A stretch of DNA of 64,000 nucleotides from CAVPCY01 sp963702525 (lineage in GTDB: Bacteria > Actinomycetota > Coriobacteriia > Anaerosomatales > PHET01). The notes below the pieces were generated by a model. That model was not told where the DNA came from. It saw only the letters and a program-made list of their open reading frames with translations, and ran no database searches. The stretch lies in contig CAVPCY010000013.1 in the NCBI GenBank assembly GCA_963702525.1, positions 248,001-312,000 on the forward strand. The letters are read 5' to 3'. Both the position numbers and the translations under genes were made by a program. This document shows positions 1-8,787 of this stretch, piece after piece (the first letter of the stretch is position 1; each line of letters starts with the position of its first letter).

Positions 1-1290
1 ATCGGCGCTCTTCGCTCCGCTCGAGGAGTTGCGGCTCATCGTCATCGATGAGGAGCACGAATCATCGTACAAGCAAGGTTCGTCGCCGCGGTACCACGCG
101 CGAGACGTCGCCGTCCGGCTGGCTCAGGCCCACGGCGCCGCGCTCGTCCTCGGCAGCGCGAGCCCCAGCATGGAATCCCGTCACCGGTGCGACACGGGTC
201 GAGTGGAAGCGCGTGTTCCTGCCGGAGCGAGTCACAGGGCGGGGGCTTCCCGAGGTGAAGGTCGTCGACCTCGCCGCTGAGTTCACCGCAGGGAATCGGT
301 CGATGTTCTCACGGGAGCTGGCCTCGGCGCTCACCGCAGTCCGCGACGCGAAAGAGAAGGCCGTCCTCTTCCTCAACCGCCGAGGATTCGCGTCCTTTCT
401 TCTGTGTCGCGAATGCGGATACGTCCCTACCTGCGATTCGTGTTCGATCTCGATGACGTACCACGACACGGGCTCTCGACTCGCCTGTCACCACTGCGGT
501 GCGACCCGACCGGTGCCTGCCGACGTGTCCGCAGTGCGGCAGCCCGTACCTTCGTCAGTTCGGTGCAGGGACTCAGCGCGTCGAAACCGAGCTTTCGGTC
601 CTGTGCCCAGACTGGCCGATCGTGCGAATGGACGCGGACACGACTAAGGGCAAGGGGGCTCACGAGCGTAGCCTTGCCGCCTTCGAATCGCTGCCTTCGG
701 GCGTGCTCCTCGGAACGCAGATGATCGCAAAGGGGCTCGACTACCCCGAAGTGACACTCGTGGGTGTGATCTCGGCGGATGTGACACTCAACCTGCCCGA
801 CTTCAGGGCGGGGGAGCGCACCTACCAGCTCCTCGAGCAGGTGGCCGGCCGCGCAGGACGCGGTGAACGACGTGGCCGCGTGGTGATTCAGACGTACTGG
901 CCCGAGCACACCGCGATCCTTGCGGCCGCCGCCCACGACTCCGCGCTGTTCTACGCCCCCGAAGCCGTGCTTCGCGCTTCGATGGGCTATCCGCCATATC
1001 GGCCGGCTGGCCAACGTCATCGTGCGAGGCCGCTCGCGAAGCGAAGTCGCCGCACATGCTCAGGCCGTCGCGTCCGCACTCACGGACTCAGCTTCCGCGC
1101 AGTTGGCACGTCCTTGGACCGAGTCCATGCCCCCTTGGACGTCTCAAGGGCGTTTGGCGATGGCACGTGCTCATCAAGGCGCCTGAGGATGCGGAGCTCT
1201 CTACGACCGCTCGCGGAGACGCTTGCGAAGATCTCGACGCCACGAGACGTGACGATCGGCGTGGACGTCGACCCAGTCGATCTGCTCTGA
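1..1290 (+). CDS. priA: Primosomal helicase PriA, 3' part, with frameshifts
   Basis: PriA is the 3'-5' DNA helicase that reloads the replisome at stalled forks. The start lies outside the window; the visible part opens in frame 2 with the Walker B box DEEH and the following SSYKQ. Two pairs of CxxC around positions 405-540 (CRECG, CDSC, CHHCG, CPQCGS) form the zinc-binding region, followed by the helicase motifs GTQMIAKGLDYP and QVAGRAGRG. The product reads through all three forward frames, with apparent one-base insertions near 200, 505, 1002, 1105 and 1198, the last segment ending GVDVDPVDLL. The conserved order of motifs across frames shows one broken reading frame rather than several genes. 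Def and fmt follow, the usual priA-def-fmt order. Confidence 0.9.
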
Positions 1291-1318
1291 ACTGCGCGTG
1301 AGGCCTCGCTCCATCGGC

Positions 1319-1327
1319 TGGTATGAT
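1319..1327 (+). promoter_or_regulatory. Possible extended -10 promoter of def-fmt-rsmB
   Basis: TG-G-TATGAT forms an extended -10 box about 75 bases upstream of def. No convincing -35 is visible. The 113-base gap between priA and def holds nothing else that I recognise. Confidence 0.35.
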
Positions 1328-1403
1328 GGGCCCATTGAGACTGTCTGCCGAGCGGGCGTGAAGCCGCGCGGTGATTCCTGAGAGGTGCAGGTAGAGAAGC
1401 CCC

Positions 1404-1925
1404 ATGGATGTTCTGGCACACCCCAGCCCGGCTCTGGGCGTTCGAGCGCACGAGGTCGACCCCACCAGCGACGAGACCCTGCAGGATCTTGTCGTCGCCA
1501 TGGCCCGGGCGATGTACGAAGCTCCGGGCATTGGACTGGCCGCAACGCAGATCGGCGTCATGAAGCGGGTCATCATCTACGACCTTGACGAGGACGGCAA
1601 GGCCCTCGTCGCGCTGTGCAACCCGGAGATCATCGAGCGCAGCGAGGAGTGCCTGACCGACGACGAGGGTTGCCTGTCGGTTCCCGGCATCACCGTACCG
1701 GTCAACCGTGCCTGCGAGATCACGTGTGAGGCGCTCACGCTGAATGGCACGCCGGTTCGAATCAAGGCCGAGGGGCTTCACGCCAGACTGCTGCAACACG
1801 AGGTCGACCACCTGGACGGGCTCCTGATCATCGACAGAGCAGACCCCGACGAACGCAGGTCCGCGTTGCGACGATACCGGGAAGCCGTCGACAAGGGCGC
1901 GAAGCCGGGCCAGACCAGCATCTAG
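1404..1925 (+). CDS. def: Peptide deformylase
   Basis: Removes the formyl group from the N-terminal methionine of nascent proteins at the ribosome. The 173-residue product carries all three metal and active-site motifs: GIGLAATQ near residue 34, EGCLSVPG near residue 91 and HEVDHLDG near residue 132, so the Cys and two His metal ligands and the catalytic Glu region are present. The ATG start gives the usual short N-terminus (MDVLAHPSPAL). It sits 23 bases before fmt, which makes the formyl group that this enzyme removes. The reading frame is intact. Confidence 0.96.
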   Translation: MDVLAHPSPALGVRAHEVDPTSDETLQDLVVAMARAMYEAPGIGLAATQIGVMKRVIIYDLDEDGKALVALCNPEIIERSEECLTDDEGCLSVPGITVPVNRACEITCEALTLNGTPVRIKAEGLHARLLQHEVDHLDGLLIIDRADPDERRSALRRYREAVDKGAKPGQTSI

Positions 1926-1948
1926 CATCTCCTCGGGGGGAGGGATTC

Positions 1949-2874
1949 GTGCGCGTCGTGTTCATGGGGACGCCGGAGTTCGCCGTTCCACCCCTTCTTG
2001 CCGTGACGACAGGCCATGACGTGGTCGCGGTCTACACTCGTCCCGACGCTGTGTCCGGCCGTGGCTCGCACCGTCGCCCTTCTCCGGTGGCCGAGGCCGC
2101 GGGAGACATGGACCTTCTCGTACTCAAGCCCACGACGCTCAAGGATGAGGCGGCCGTTGACGAGATGCGGCGCTTGGCGCCTGACGTGATCGTGGTGGCC
2201 GCATACGGGCTTCTCCTGCCGCCTACCGTACTCGACGATGCCCGCCTTCGGCTGTCTGAACGTCCATGCATCGCTGCTTCCACGCTGGCGTGGCGCTGCG
2301 CCCATTCATCGCGCGATCCTTGCAGGTGACGCGGAGACCGGCGTCTCGATCATGCGCATGGAAGAGGGCCTCGACACCGGGCCGTATTGTGTCGTGGCGC
2401 GCACTCAGATCGGCGAGAAGTCCGTCTCCGACCTGACGCGCGAACTGGCCCAGCTTGGAGCCCAGGCTCTCGCCTGCGCGCTCGAGCGATCTGGAATCTG
2501 GCGAGTGCGCTTGGGTTGACCAGGATGATGCCTTAGTCACGTATGCCGACAAGGTCCAGAAGGCCGATGTCGCCCTCTCGCCCCGGATAGATGTCACGAA
2601 CGCCCTTCGGCGCATTCGTGCCTCGTCGCCTCAGGCTGCCGCTCGCGCTGTCATAGCCGGGAAGGACGTCGCCGCGCTCGCGGGCCGCCAAGCCGACCTC
2701 GCACTCGCTCCCGGCGCGGTGGCCGCGGCCGGCGAGGGAGTTGCGCTCGGGTTCACGGATGGGGCGATCGTCCTCACCGAGGTCAAGCCAAGCGGGAAGA
2801 AGGCTATGCGGGCGGCGGACTGGGCCAGAGGACTTCATCTGCCCGACGGCGAGACATGGACGGCCCCTGCGTGA
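1949..2874 (+). CDS. fmt: Methionyl-tRNA formyltransferase, two apparent frameshifts
   Basis: Transfers a formyl group from 10-formyl-THF to initiator Met-tRNA. The GTG start follows a GGGGGGAGGG Shine-Dalgarno run; the first residues are MRVVFMGTPEFAVP. The catalytic block LNVHASLLPRWRGAAPI (Asn, His) lies after a shift near 2243 and the C-terminal OB-fold part after a second near 2488. Both are explained by one extra base in a doublet (TT, AA). Restored length is about 307 residues, normal for the family. The stop overlaps the GTG start of rsmB by 4 bases. Confidence 0.92.
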
Positions 2875-4272
2875 GTGCCACACACGCTCGCATTCTTGCG
2901 CTCGAGGTTGTCAGCCGCGTTCGCGCACGTGACGCATACGCACACGAGACTCTCGACGCGGTGCTCCGAAAGAGCCACGCGGTTCATCGCGATGCCGCCT
3001 TCGCCACGCGATTGGCGTACGGCACCATCGCATGTCGTGGCACCCTCGACGAAGCCGTATCGCGGTTCGTCTCCAAGACCGCCTCCTTGGAGCCGACCGT
3101 CGCCGATGCGCTGGCGCTCTCAGGCTACGAGTTGCTCTTTGCGCGCACACCGCCTCACGTGGCGGTGAGCGAGGGAGTTGAGCTCGTGCGATCGGTGCAG
3201 CCGCGCGCAGCCGGGTTCGCCAATGCCGTGCTCCGGCGCCTCGCTGATGCGACACCCGGCTTCCCGTGGGGCGACCCTTCTACAGACGACGAAGCCCTTG
3301 CGCGCAGCGTCGGGCACCCCCTCTGGCTTGCGCGGATGTGGGTGGAGGAGCTCGGTCGCGATGTGGCATCCGAAGTCATGCATGCGAACAACGAACCTGC
3401 GCCGCTCTTCTTGGCGCACCTGCCTTTCGCCGCATCATTCGAGGAGACCCTCTCCTCGCTGTGCCGCGACGGCGTTGACCCGACGACCGCCGCGCTGCCC
3501 GGATGCATCGTGGCCGGTGTGCCATCAGCGGCTGTCAGATGTCGTGCCTTGCGGGAGCATCACGTCGTGGTCGTGGATGCGGGAGCGCAGTTGGCGGCAC
3601 GGGCCGTGCGTCCCCATGATGCGGACCACATCGTCGAGATCGGCTCCGGCAGGGGGTCGAAGACCTTCATCATGGCGGGTCTGGCGCTGACAGCGGGAGG
3701 CGACACGCGGATCACCGCGATCGACAACCACGACTTCAAGCTCACCGCGCTCGATGACACCGCCCGGTCGATCGGATTGGGCACTGTCTCGTGCGTTGCG
3801 CGTCGACGCGACCTCAGCCGACCTGAAGACACTCGTAGGGCCGCCTGCAGTCGACCGGGTGTTGGTCGACGCTCCCTGCTCGGGACTGGGCACCCTTCGC
3901 CGGCATCCGGACCGTCGTTGGCGCGCACGGCCCGCGGAGATAGACGATGTCGCCGTCCTGGGAAGCCGCCTTCTGGAGTCCGCCGCATCGCTTGTGGCAC
4001 CGGAGGGTTTCGTGGTGTACTCCACCTGCACTATCGCTCGTCGGGAGAACGCCGAGGTCATCAGCGCTTTCTTGGCTTCGCCTGCGGGCAGGGGGTTCGT
4101 GGTCGACCCACTGGGCGCCGAGGTTCCCGCTCAGTGGAGCGGGTTCGTGGGGCCCGAGGGGTTCTTCCAGTCGCTGCCAGAGATCGGCGGCATGGACGGC
4201 CACTTCGTCGCGCGTCTGGTGCGTAAGGGGCCCCACGTAGTTCTGCCGTTGTCGGTCGAGAAGGGGGACTGA
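2871..4272 (+). CDS. rsmB: 16S rRNA (cytosine-5) methyltransferase RsmB, one apparent frameshift
   Basis: SAM-dependent methyltransferase of the Sun/RsmB type acting on C967 of 16S rRNA. The N-terminal NusB-like RNA-binding domain occupies about the first 140 residues. The SAM site (VEIGSGRGSKTFIMA) follows, then DAPCSGLGTLRRHPD and VYSTCTI, which hold the two cysteines used in m5C transfer. The frame moves by one base near 3794, where removing one T from GTTG restores it; the restored protein has about 466 residues. The GTG start at 2871 overlaps the fmt stop. A single G separates the stop from glpX. Confidence 0.9.
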
Positions 4273-4273
4273 G

Positions 4274-5239
4274 GTGCGCAACACGCGAATCGTCGAGATG
4301 CTCGAGGTCACGGAGGCCGCAGCGCTGGCCGCCGGGCGTTGGATGGGCAAGGGCGACAAGCACGCGGCGGACGACGCTGCTGTCGAGGGAATGCGCCAGG
4401 CGTTCAACGAGGTCGATATCGCCGGCACGATCGTCATCGGCGAAGGAGAGCGCGATGAGGCGCCGATGCTCTACATCGGCGAGAAGGTCGGCCGTGGCGG
4501 CGAGGAGATCGACATCGCCGTCGACCCGCTCGAGGGCACGAACCTGACCGCCTACGGGCAGTCCAACTCGCTTGCGGTGCTGGCGTTCGGCCCGAAGGGC
4601 ACCCTGCTGCATGCCCCGGACACCTACATGAACAAGATCGCCGTCGGTCCCGATGCCGCGTCTGCGGTGCACATCGACGCATCCCCCACTGAGAACATCC
4701 GAAACGTCGCCAAGGCCCTGAACAGAGACGTTGAGGATCTGGTCGTGTGCATCCTCGATCGTGATCGGCATGTGGATCTGATTCGAGAGGTCCGTCAGGC
4801 CGGCGCGCGTATCCGCCTTATCAGCGACGGTGACGTCTTCGGTGCTGTGGCGACCGCCATCGAAGGCACAGGTATCCACCTCTACCTCGGCATAGGCGCT
4901 GCCCCCGAGGGCGTTCTCGCATGCGCCGCCATGAAGTGCATCGGCGGCTGCTTCATGGGTCGCTTCGAATGGCGCAGCGACGAAGAGAAGGCGCGCGCGG
5001 TTGACATGGGCACCTGCAACATCGACGGCGTGCTCGACATGGACTGCCTGGTCAATACCGACGAAGCGGCGTTCATAGCCACCGGGGTGACCGACGGCGA
5101 GATGCTGCGCGGCGTGAAGTACTTCGGATCGGGTGCGCGCACCAACTCGGTCGCGATGGATGCGAAGTCCAAGACGGTTCGCTTCACGGACACGATCTAC
5201 CGTACGGGTACCGAGAAGTTCTGGGTCCGTATGGAGTAG
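4274..5239 (+). CDS. glpX: Class II fructose-1,6-bisphosphatase GlpX
   Basis: Hydrolyses fructose 1,6-bisphosphate to fructose 6-phosphate in gluconeogenesis. The 321-residue product has the family motifs GEGERDEAPML (metal-binding), DPLEGTN and ISDGDVFGA. GTG start one base after the rsmB stop suggests co-translation with the priA-def-fmt-rsmB string, although the function is unrelated. A class I FBPase is not seen nearby. The gene ends 60 bases before a strong terminator shared with the convergent fmdB. Confidence 0.95.
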   Translation: MRNTRIVEMLEVTEAAALAAGRWMGKGDKHAADDAAVEGMRQAFNEVDIAGTIVIGEGERDEAPMLYIGEKVGRGGEEIDIAVDPLEGTNLTAYGQSNSLAVLAFGPKGTLLHAPDTYMNKIAVGPDAASAVHIDASPTENIRNVAKALNRDVEDLVVCILDRDRHVDLIREVRQAGARIRLISDGDVFGAVATAIEGTGIHLYLGIGAAPEGVLACAAMKCIGGCFMGRFEWRSDEEKARAVDMGTCNIDGVLDMDCLVNTDEAAFIATGVTDGEMLRGVKYFGSGARTNSVAMDAKSKTVRFTDTIYRTGTEKFWVRME

Positions 5240-5298
5240 GTTGCCTGCTGTACTGATTGACGCGTTGCCTGCCCCGCCTAGGTCACAATGCTGTCGAC

Positions 5299-5330
5299 AA
5301 CGAAGGCCCCGCAACCGCGGGGCCTTCGTT
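5299..5330. terminator. Bidirectional terminator between glpX and fmdB
   Basis: A perfect 14-bp inverted repeat (AACGAAGGCCCCGC and its complement) with a 4-base AACC loop lies between two convergent genes. The A/T ends give short T runs on both strands, so it can serve both directions. Confidence 0.85.
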
Positions 5331-5359
5331 CAGCAGCCGTGTTCGTCCTGACATCCGGC

Positions 5360-5617
5360 CTAGTCGGCTGCGGGACAGCCCTCACAAGCCCCGCCGTCCT
5401 TCTTGGCCGCACAGGGAGTGGGAGCCTCCTCCGAAGGGCGGCTCTTGTAGTCCGTGTTGTGGAAGCCGGACCCCTTGAACGCGACACCGACGGGCGTGAA
5501 GAGCCGCTTAGCCGGGCTCCCGCACGTTGGGCAGCACTCCTCGGCCGTCGAAGTCATGGCGCGCGTGATCTCGAAACGCTCCGAGCAGCCGGTACATCGG
5601 TAGTCGTAGGTAGGCAT
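5360..5617 (-). CDS. FmdB-family zinc ribbon protein
   Basis: Small regulatory-type zinc ribbon protein of the FmdB/CxxC_CxxC_SSSS family, 85 residues. It begins MPTYDYRCTGC, the family signature, followed by CPTCGS to complete the CxxC...CxxC metal site. The C-terminal tail has three more cysteines (PCAAKKDGGACEGC), common in the family. An in-frame ATG at 5638 is possible, but the family consensus favours 5617; AAGGGTG lies 11 bases upstream. Its biochemical role is not known. Confidence 0.85.
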   Translation of the reverse strand: MPTYDYRCTGCSERFEITRAMTSTAEECCPTCGSPAKRLFTPVGVAFKGSGFHNTDYKSRPSEEAPTPCAAKKDGGACEGCPAAD

Positions 5618-5670
5618 CTTGTGAGGAACACCCTTCACAACATAGGGGACTCGCCTTAGCGCGAGGGTGC

Positions 5671-5700
5671 AGAATACCTTCCGGCGTGGTCACGCGGCAA
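5671..5700 (-). promoter_or_regulatory. Promoter for fmdB
   Basis: On the minus strand, TTGCCG, an 18-base spacer and TATTCT lie about 54 bases upstream of the fmdB start. The region is divergent with the promoter of the PASTA gene. Confidence 0.5.
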
Positions 5701-5703
5701 CCG

Positions 5704-5731
5704 TCGGCAGCTCAACGCGTATCGCTATACT
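5704..5731 (+). promoter_or_regulatory. Promoter for the PASTA gene, nearly leaderless
   Basis: TCGGCA, 16 bases, TATACT. The ATG at 5741 begins 9 bases after the -10, so transcription should start at or only a few bases before the start codon. No Shine-Dalgarno sequence is present. Confidence 0.55.
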
Positions 5732-5740
5732 GTCAGCTAC

Positions 5741-6967
5741 ATGAACGAAGACACCACACACACTCCGCGCCGCGAGGCCGATGAGTCGTGGCTCAAGGAG
5801 CTGGGCGGCGCCGCGGTGCCCCCGTCACCAACAGCGCCAGAGCCGGCGACCTCCGAACCCGTTCAGCGGCGCATGGAGCTCCCGCAGCTTGACCGGTCAC
5901 GACCAGTGCGTCCGCCCTTCGTTCCACAGTGGGTCTGGATCGCGATAGGTACCGTGGTCGTGCTGATCGCGCTGGTCATCGCTGCCGCCGCAACGTACGC
6001 AGCTCTGTCGCGAGTGGCGGTGCCGGACGTGAAGGGCACAGCGCTCGGAGTTGCCCGCGCTCGTCTGGCGCAAGTCGGTCTGAAGGTACGCGTCGCAGAG
6101 CGACGATTCTCGACACTGCCTCGCGACCAGGTCATCGCTCAGATACCCGCGCCCGGCACGCAGGTGCAGCGCGGGGACGATGTTGCCCTCGTCCTTTCCG
6201 GAGGCAGCGAGGAGTTCCCCATGCCCGACGTCGTCGGCAACGGACTCGCCCTCGCCCAAGGCACGCTCGAGGACCGTGGACTGACGGTGATCATCGAGCC
6301 GGTCGTCTCGCAGACGGCGAGCGACACCGTGCTGTCGAGTACGCCCGCTGCAGGCGCGATCGTGCGCACCGGCGATACGGTGCGCCTGCAGGTCGCCACG
6401 TCGAAGACGCCGGGAGTGGACCTGCAGCCCTACAGCCTCAACGGTGTGGGGGTCATCATCGATCCGGACGCACCCATCGCCGGAGCTCCCGACATCTCGC
6501 TTGAGGTCGCACGGCGGCTCGGCTCGCTGCTCCAAGCATCCGGCGCTTCCGTGACGTTGCTCCGAACCACCTCCCGCAGCGTTGCCGCCGACTCCGAGCG
6601 CGCTACTCGTGCCGCGGAATCCACCGCCACCGTGGCGATCGGATTCACCGTGAAGGCGAACGGACAGGCTGGGCGAGTCGTCGCCTTCTCGCCCACGGCC
6701 GCAGTGAGCTCTGTCGCGACGTCGGGCGCCCTGGCCGACCAGATCGTGACCGAACTCTCCCGATCCGCGCCTCCGGCAGTCACTGCATCCGTGGGGGGCG
6801 ACAACGTCTTCGATGCAGTCCGCATTCCGTGGAACCGCATCCAGCTGGGTGTCGCCTCGCAGCGTTCGGACCAGGCGGCGTTCGTCGACCCTCAATGGGC
6901 GGACGCCGTCGCGCGATCGGTCTACACCTCACTCGGCAAGCTCTATGGCGTGGTGAAGACCCCGTGA
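5741..6967 (+). CDS. Membrane protein with two PASTA repeats and degenerate amidase-like domain
   Basis: A 408-residue protein: Pro/Glu-rich cytoplasmic N-terminus (1-62), one membrane segment (about 64-89), then two PASTA repeats (about 92-154 and 160-221, with VPDVKGT and MPDVVGN). PASTA repeats bind peptidoglycan precursors. The C-terminal part (about 235-405) follows the Amidase_3 pattern (VGVIIDP, LEVARRLGSLLQASGASVTLLRTT), but the zinc-binding HGG after IDP is replaced by DAPIAGA, so catalysis is unlikely. It overlaps the M23 peptidase by 4 bases. There is no kinase domain, so this is not a PknB-type protein. The inferred role is sensing or scaffolding in cell wall turnover. Confidence 0.8.
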   Translation: MNEDTTHTPRREADESWLKELGGAAVPPSPTAPEPATSEPVQRRMELPQLDRSRPVRPPFVPQWVWIAIGTVVVLIALVIAAAATYAALSRVAVPDVKGTALGVARARLAQVGLKVRVAERRFSTLPRDQVIAQIPAPGTQVQRGDDVALVLSGGSEEFPMPDVVGNGLALAQGTLEDRGLTVIIEPVVSQTASDTVLSSTPAAGAIVRTGDTVRLQVATSKTPGVDLQPYSLNGVGVIIDPDAPIAGAPDISLEVARRLGSLLQASGASVTLLRTTSRSVAADSERATRAAESTATVAIGFTVKANGQAGRVVAFSPTAAVSSVATSGALADQIVTELSRSAPPAVTASVGGDNVFDAVRIPWNRIQLGVASQRSDQAAFVDPQWADAVARSVYTSLGKLYGVVKTP

Positions 6968-7973
6968 GGAAGGGGGCCGCAATCGCGTTGGCCTTGCTCC
7001 TCGTCGCGGCGCTTGTCGCCCCCGCCGTAGCCGACGCAACCAGCATCTCCACACTCAAGACGAGGCTCGAGGAGCTCAAGGCCGAGACAGCCCGGGCCGG
7101 ACGGCGAGTACATGAGGGCCTACTGGGCGTTGGACGAGACCGACGTGCGCCTTGCTCGGACCAACAAGCGTATTCGCAAGACCGAGAAGCAACTTGCGGC
7201 GGCCAAGAGGCTCCTCAACAAGCGTGCAAACACCATCTACCGTCGCGAGGGCCTCGATCTGATCGAGTTCCTTGTGTCTGCGCAGAGCTTCGAGGAGTTC
7301 GCAACTCGCCTGGACTTCATGAGCAGGGTCGGTGTCGCGGATGCTGAGGCAGTAGCCGAGGTCAAGTCGCTTCGCAAGCGACTGCTCGCACAGCGCAAGC
7401 AGCTCCGTACCGAGCGAAGGAAGCGCGCACGGAACACCGCCGCTCTTCGTGCACAACGCAACCGCCTTCAAGCACGCCTGGCGTCCAAGGAGGCGGAGTT
7501 CAAGCGCGTCCGCTCGGCACTGAACGTGTCACGCGCGGGGGGGATGCTTCCGCTTGGCGTCTCGGCCATGCCCGGCGCGAACGGCATGGTCTTTCCGGTC
7601 CAAGGCTCCTACTACTACTCGAACACGTGGGGCGCTTCGCGCTCCGGTGGCAGACGACGTCATCAGGGGACCGACATCATGGCGCGGCGTGGGACCCCCG
7701 TCGTCGCGGTGACCTCGGGCTCGGTCAGCGCCAAGAGCGGTGGCTTGGGCGGCAAGACGATCTGGCTTAGCGGTAGCAACGGATGGCAGTTCTACTACGC
7801 GCACCTCGACTCCTGGGCCGTCCGCTCGGGCAGAGTCAGGGCCGGCCAGGTGATCGGCACCGTCGGCTCGACCGGCAATGCTGCCGGCGGCTCACCGCAC
7901 CTGCACTTCCAGATGCATCCGCACGGCGGCGGACCGGTCAATCCCGTACCCGTACCTGCGCCGGATGGAGTAG
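6964..7973 (+). CDS. Secreted coiled-coil M23 peptidase (murein hydrolase), two apparent frameshifts
   Basis: The GTG start gives a signal peptide (hydrophobic AIALALLLVAALVAPAVA, cleavage near residue 25). Two coiled-coil stretches follow, as in EnvC/PcsB-type proteins, then an M23 (LytM) endopeptidase domain. HQGTD near residue 233, YAHLD and HLHFQ near residue 312 supply the zinc ligands and catalytic His, so the domain looks active. One extra base near 7100 splits the N-terminus. Another in CCC near 7944 hides the natural ending NPYPYLRRME and its TAG at 7971-7973. Restored length is about 335 residues. It is coupled to the PASTA protein upstream. Confidence 0.88.
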
Positions 7974-7977
7974 CCCG

Positions 7978-8004
7978 GTTGCGTGCCCGTTGGGCCTGTG
8001 CAAC
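7978..8004 (+). terminator. Possible terminator hairpin after the M23 gene
   Basis: GTTGC...GCAAC encloses GCCC-GTT-GGGC, giving a two-tier hairpin five bases after the stop. No T run follows, so Rho-independent action is doubtful. Confidence 0.3.
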
Positions 8005-8021
8005 GATTCGGCTCGTACCAC

Positions 8022-8120
8022 TGTTCCGTGTCGGGAGCTGCGCGAGCGGCTGAGAGGCGGCGATCGAGCGCCGCGACCGAACCTGACCGCTCCGATAATG
8101 CGGGGCGAGCACAACGGACG
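8022..8120 (+). promoter_or_regulatory. TPP (THI-box) riboswitch
   Basis: The two conserved TPP-binding blocks are present in order. GCGGCTGAGAGG lies at 8045-8056, and GACCGAACCTGACC then GATAATGCGGGGCGAGCA lies at 8085-8112. TCCGT (8025-8029) pairs with ACGGA (8114-8118) as the closing P1 helix. The element precedes thiT and thiN, which fits thiamine control. The SD region of thiT is about 70 bases downstream; I could not tell whether switching works by termination or by masking translation. Confidence 0.92.
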
Positions 8121-8196
8121 CTCGCGTTCTTCGAGCGACTCGCCTCCCGCAAGGTGCTTGCTCCGCTAGATCTCGTGTATGGGGAATGGAGACCAC

Positions 8197-8787
8197 GTGC
8201 GCAGCGCCAGGGTACGCGTGATCGTGGAGATAGCACTCTCGGTCGCTCTTGCAGCGGTCCTTGGGCTGTGGAAGATCACCTTGCCATGGAACTTCGCGGG
8301 AGGCAGCGTGTCGCTGGTCATGCTGCCTCTGTTCGTGGTCTCACTGCGCAGGGGAGTGTGGGCAGGAGTGGCCGCGGGCGCGGTGTTCGGGGTCATCGAC
8401 TACTTCATGGAGCCGTTCTTCGTTCATCCCGCGCAAGTACTGCTCGACTACCCCGTTGCCTTCGCTGCGTGCGGACTCGCGGGCATCGGCGCACCGGCCG
8501 TAGCCAGATCGCTGCGCGGCTCTTCCGTTGTCTCGGCAGCGGTCGCCGTACCGTGGATGCTCCTTGGAGGTGCGGGACGCTTCGCCTGCGCGTTTCTCTC
8601 GGGAGTCATCTTCTTCGGAGCCAACGCGCCGCAAGGGCAGGCCGTGTGGCTCTACTCCCTAGCCTACAACCTCAGCTACCTCGCGCCGTCGATCGTCGCA
8701 TGCACCGCGCTTGGGGTGCCGCTCGTTCCGGCGCTCGACCGCGCCGTTCCCGCACACGCCGCGGCGATCGGGGGCGTGCCGTCGTGA
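8197..8787 (+). CDS. thiT: Thiamine-specific ECF transporter S component ThiT
   Basis: Membrane substrate-binding component for thiamine in an energy-coupling factor transporter; the shared ATPase and T subunits are not in the window. About six hydrophobic segments and the ThiT-type motifs GGSVSLVMLPLF, LRRGVWAG and HPAQVLLDYPVAFAA are visible. The GTG at 8197 has GGAGA four bases upstream and is preferred to the ATG at 8179. Length is 196 residues. The TPP riboswitch directly upstream and thiN overlapping the stop by 4 bases (GTGA) confirm the thiamine role. Confidence 0.92.
   Translation: MRSARVRVIVEIALSVALAAVLGLWKITLPWNFAGGSVSLVMLPLFVVSLRRGVWAGVAAGAVFGVIDYFMEPFFVHPAQVLLDYPVAFAACGLAGIGAPAVARSLRGSSVVSAAVAVPWMLLGGAGRFACAFLSGVIFFGANAPQGQAVWLYSLAYNLSYLAPSIVACTALGVPLVPALDRAVPAHAAAIGGVPS

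Noticed and set aside
4061..5314. Minus-strand open frame of about 417 codons opposite glpX and the end of rsmB
   Set aside because: Shadow of glpX codon structure; low-complexity Asp/Val/Gly/Arg product and no ribosome-binding site.
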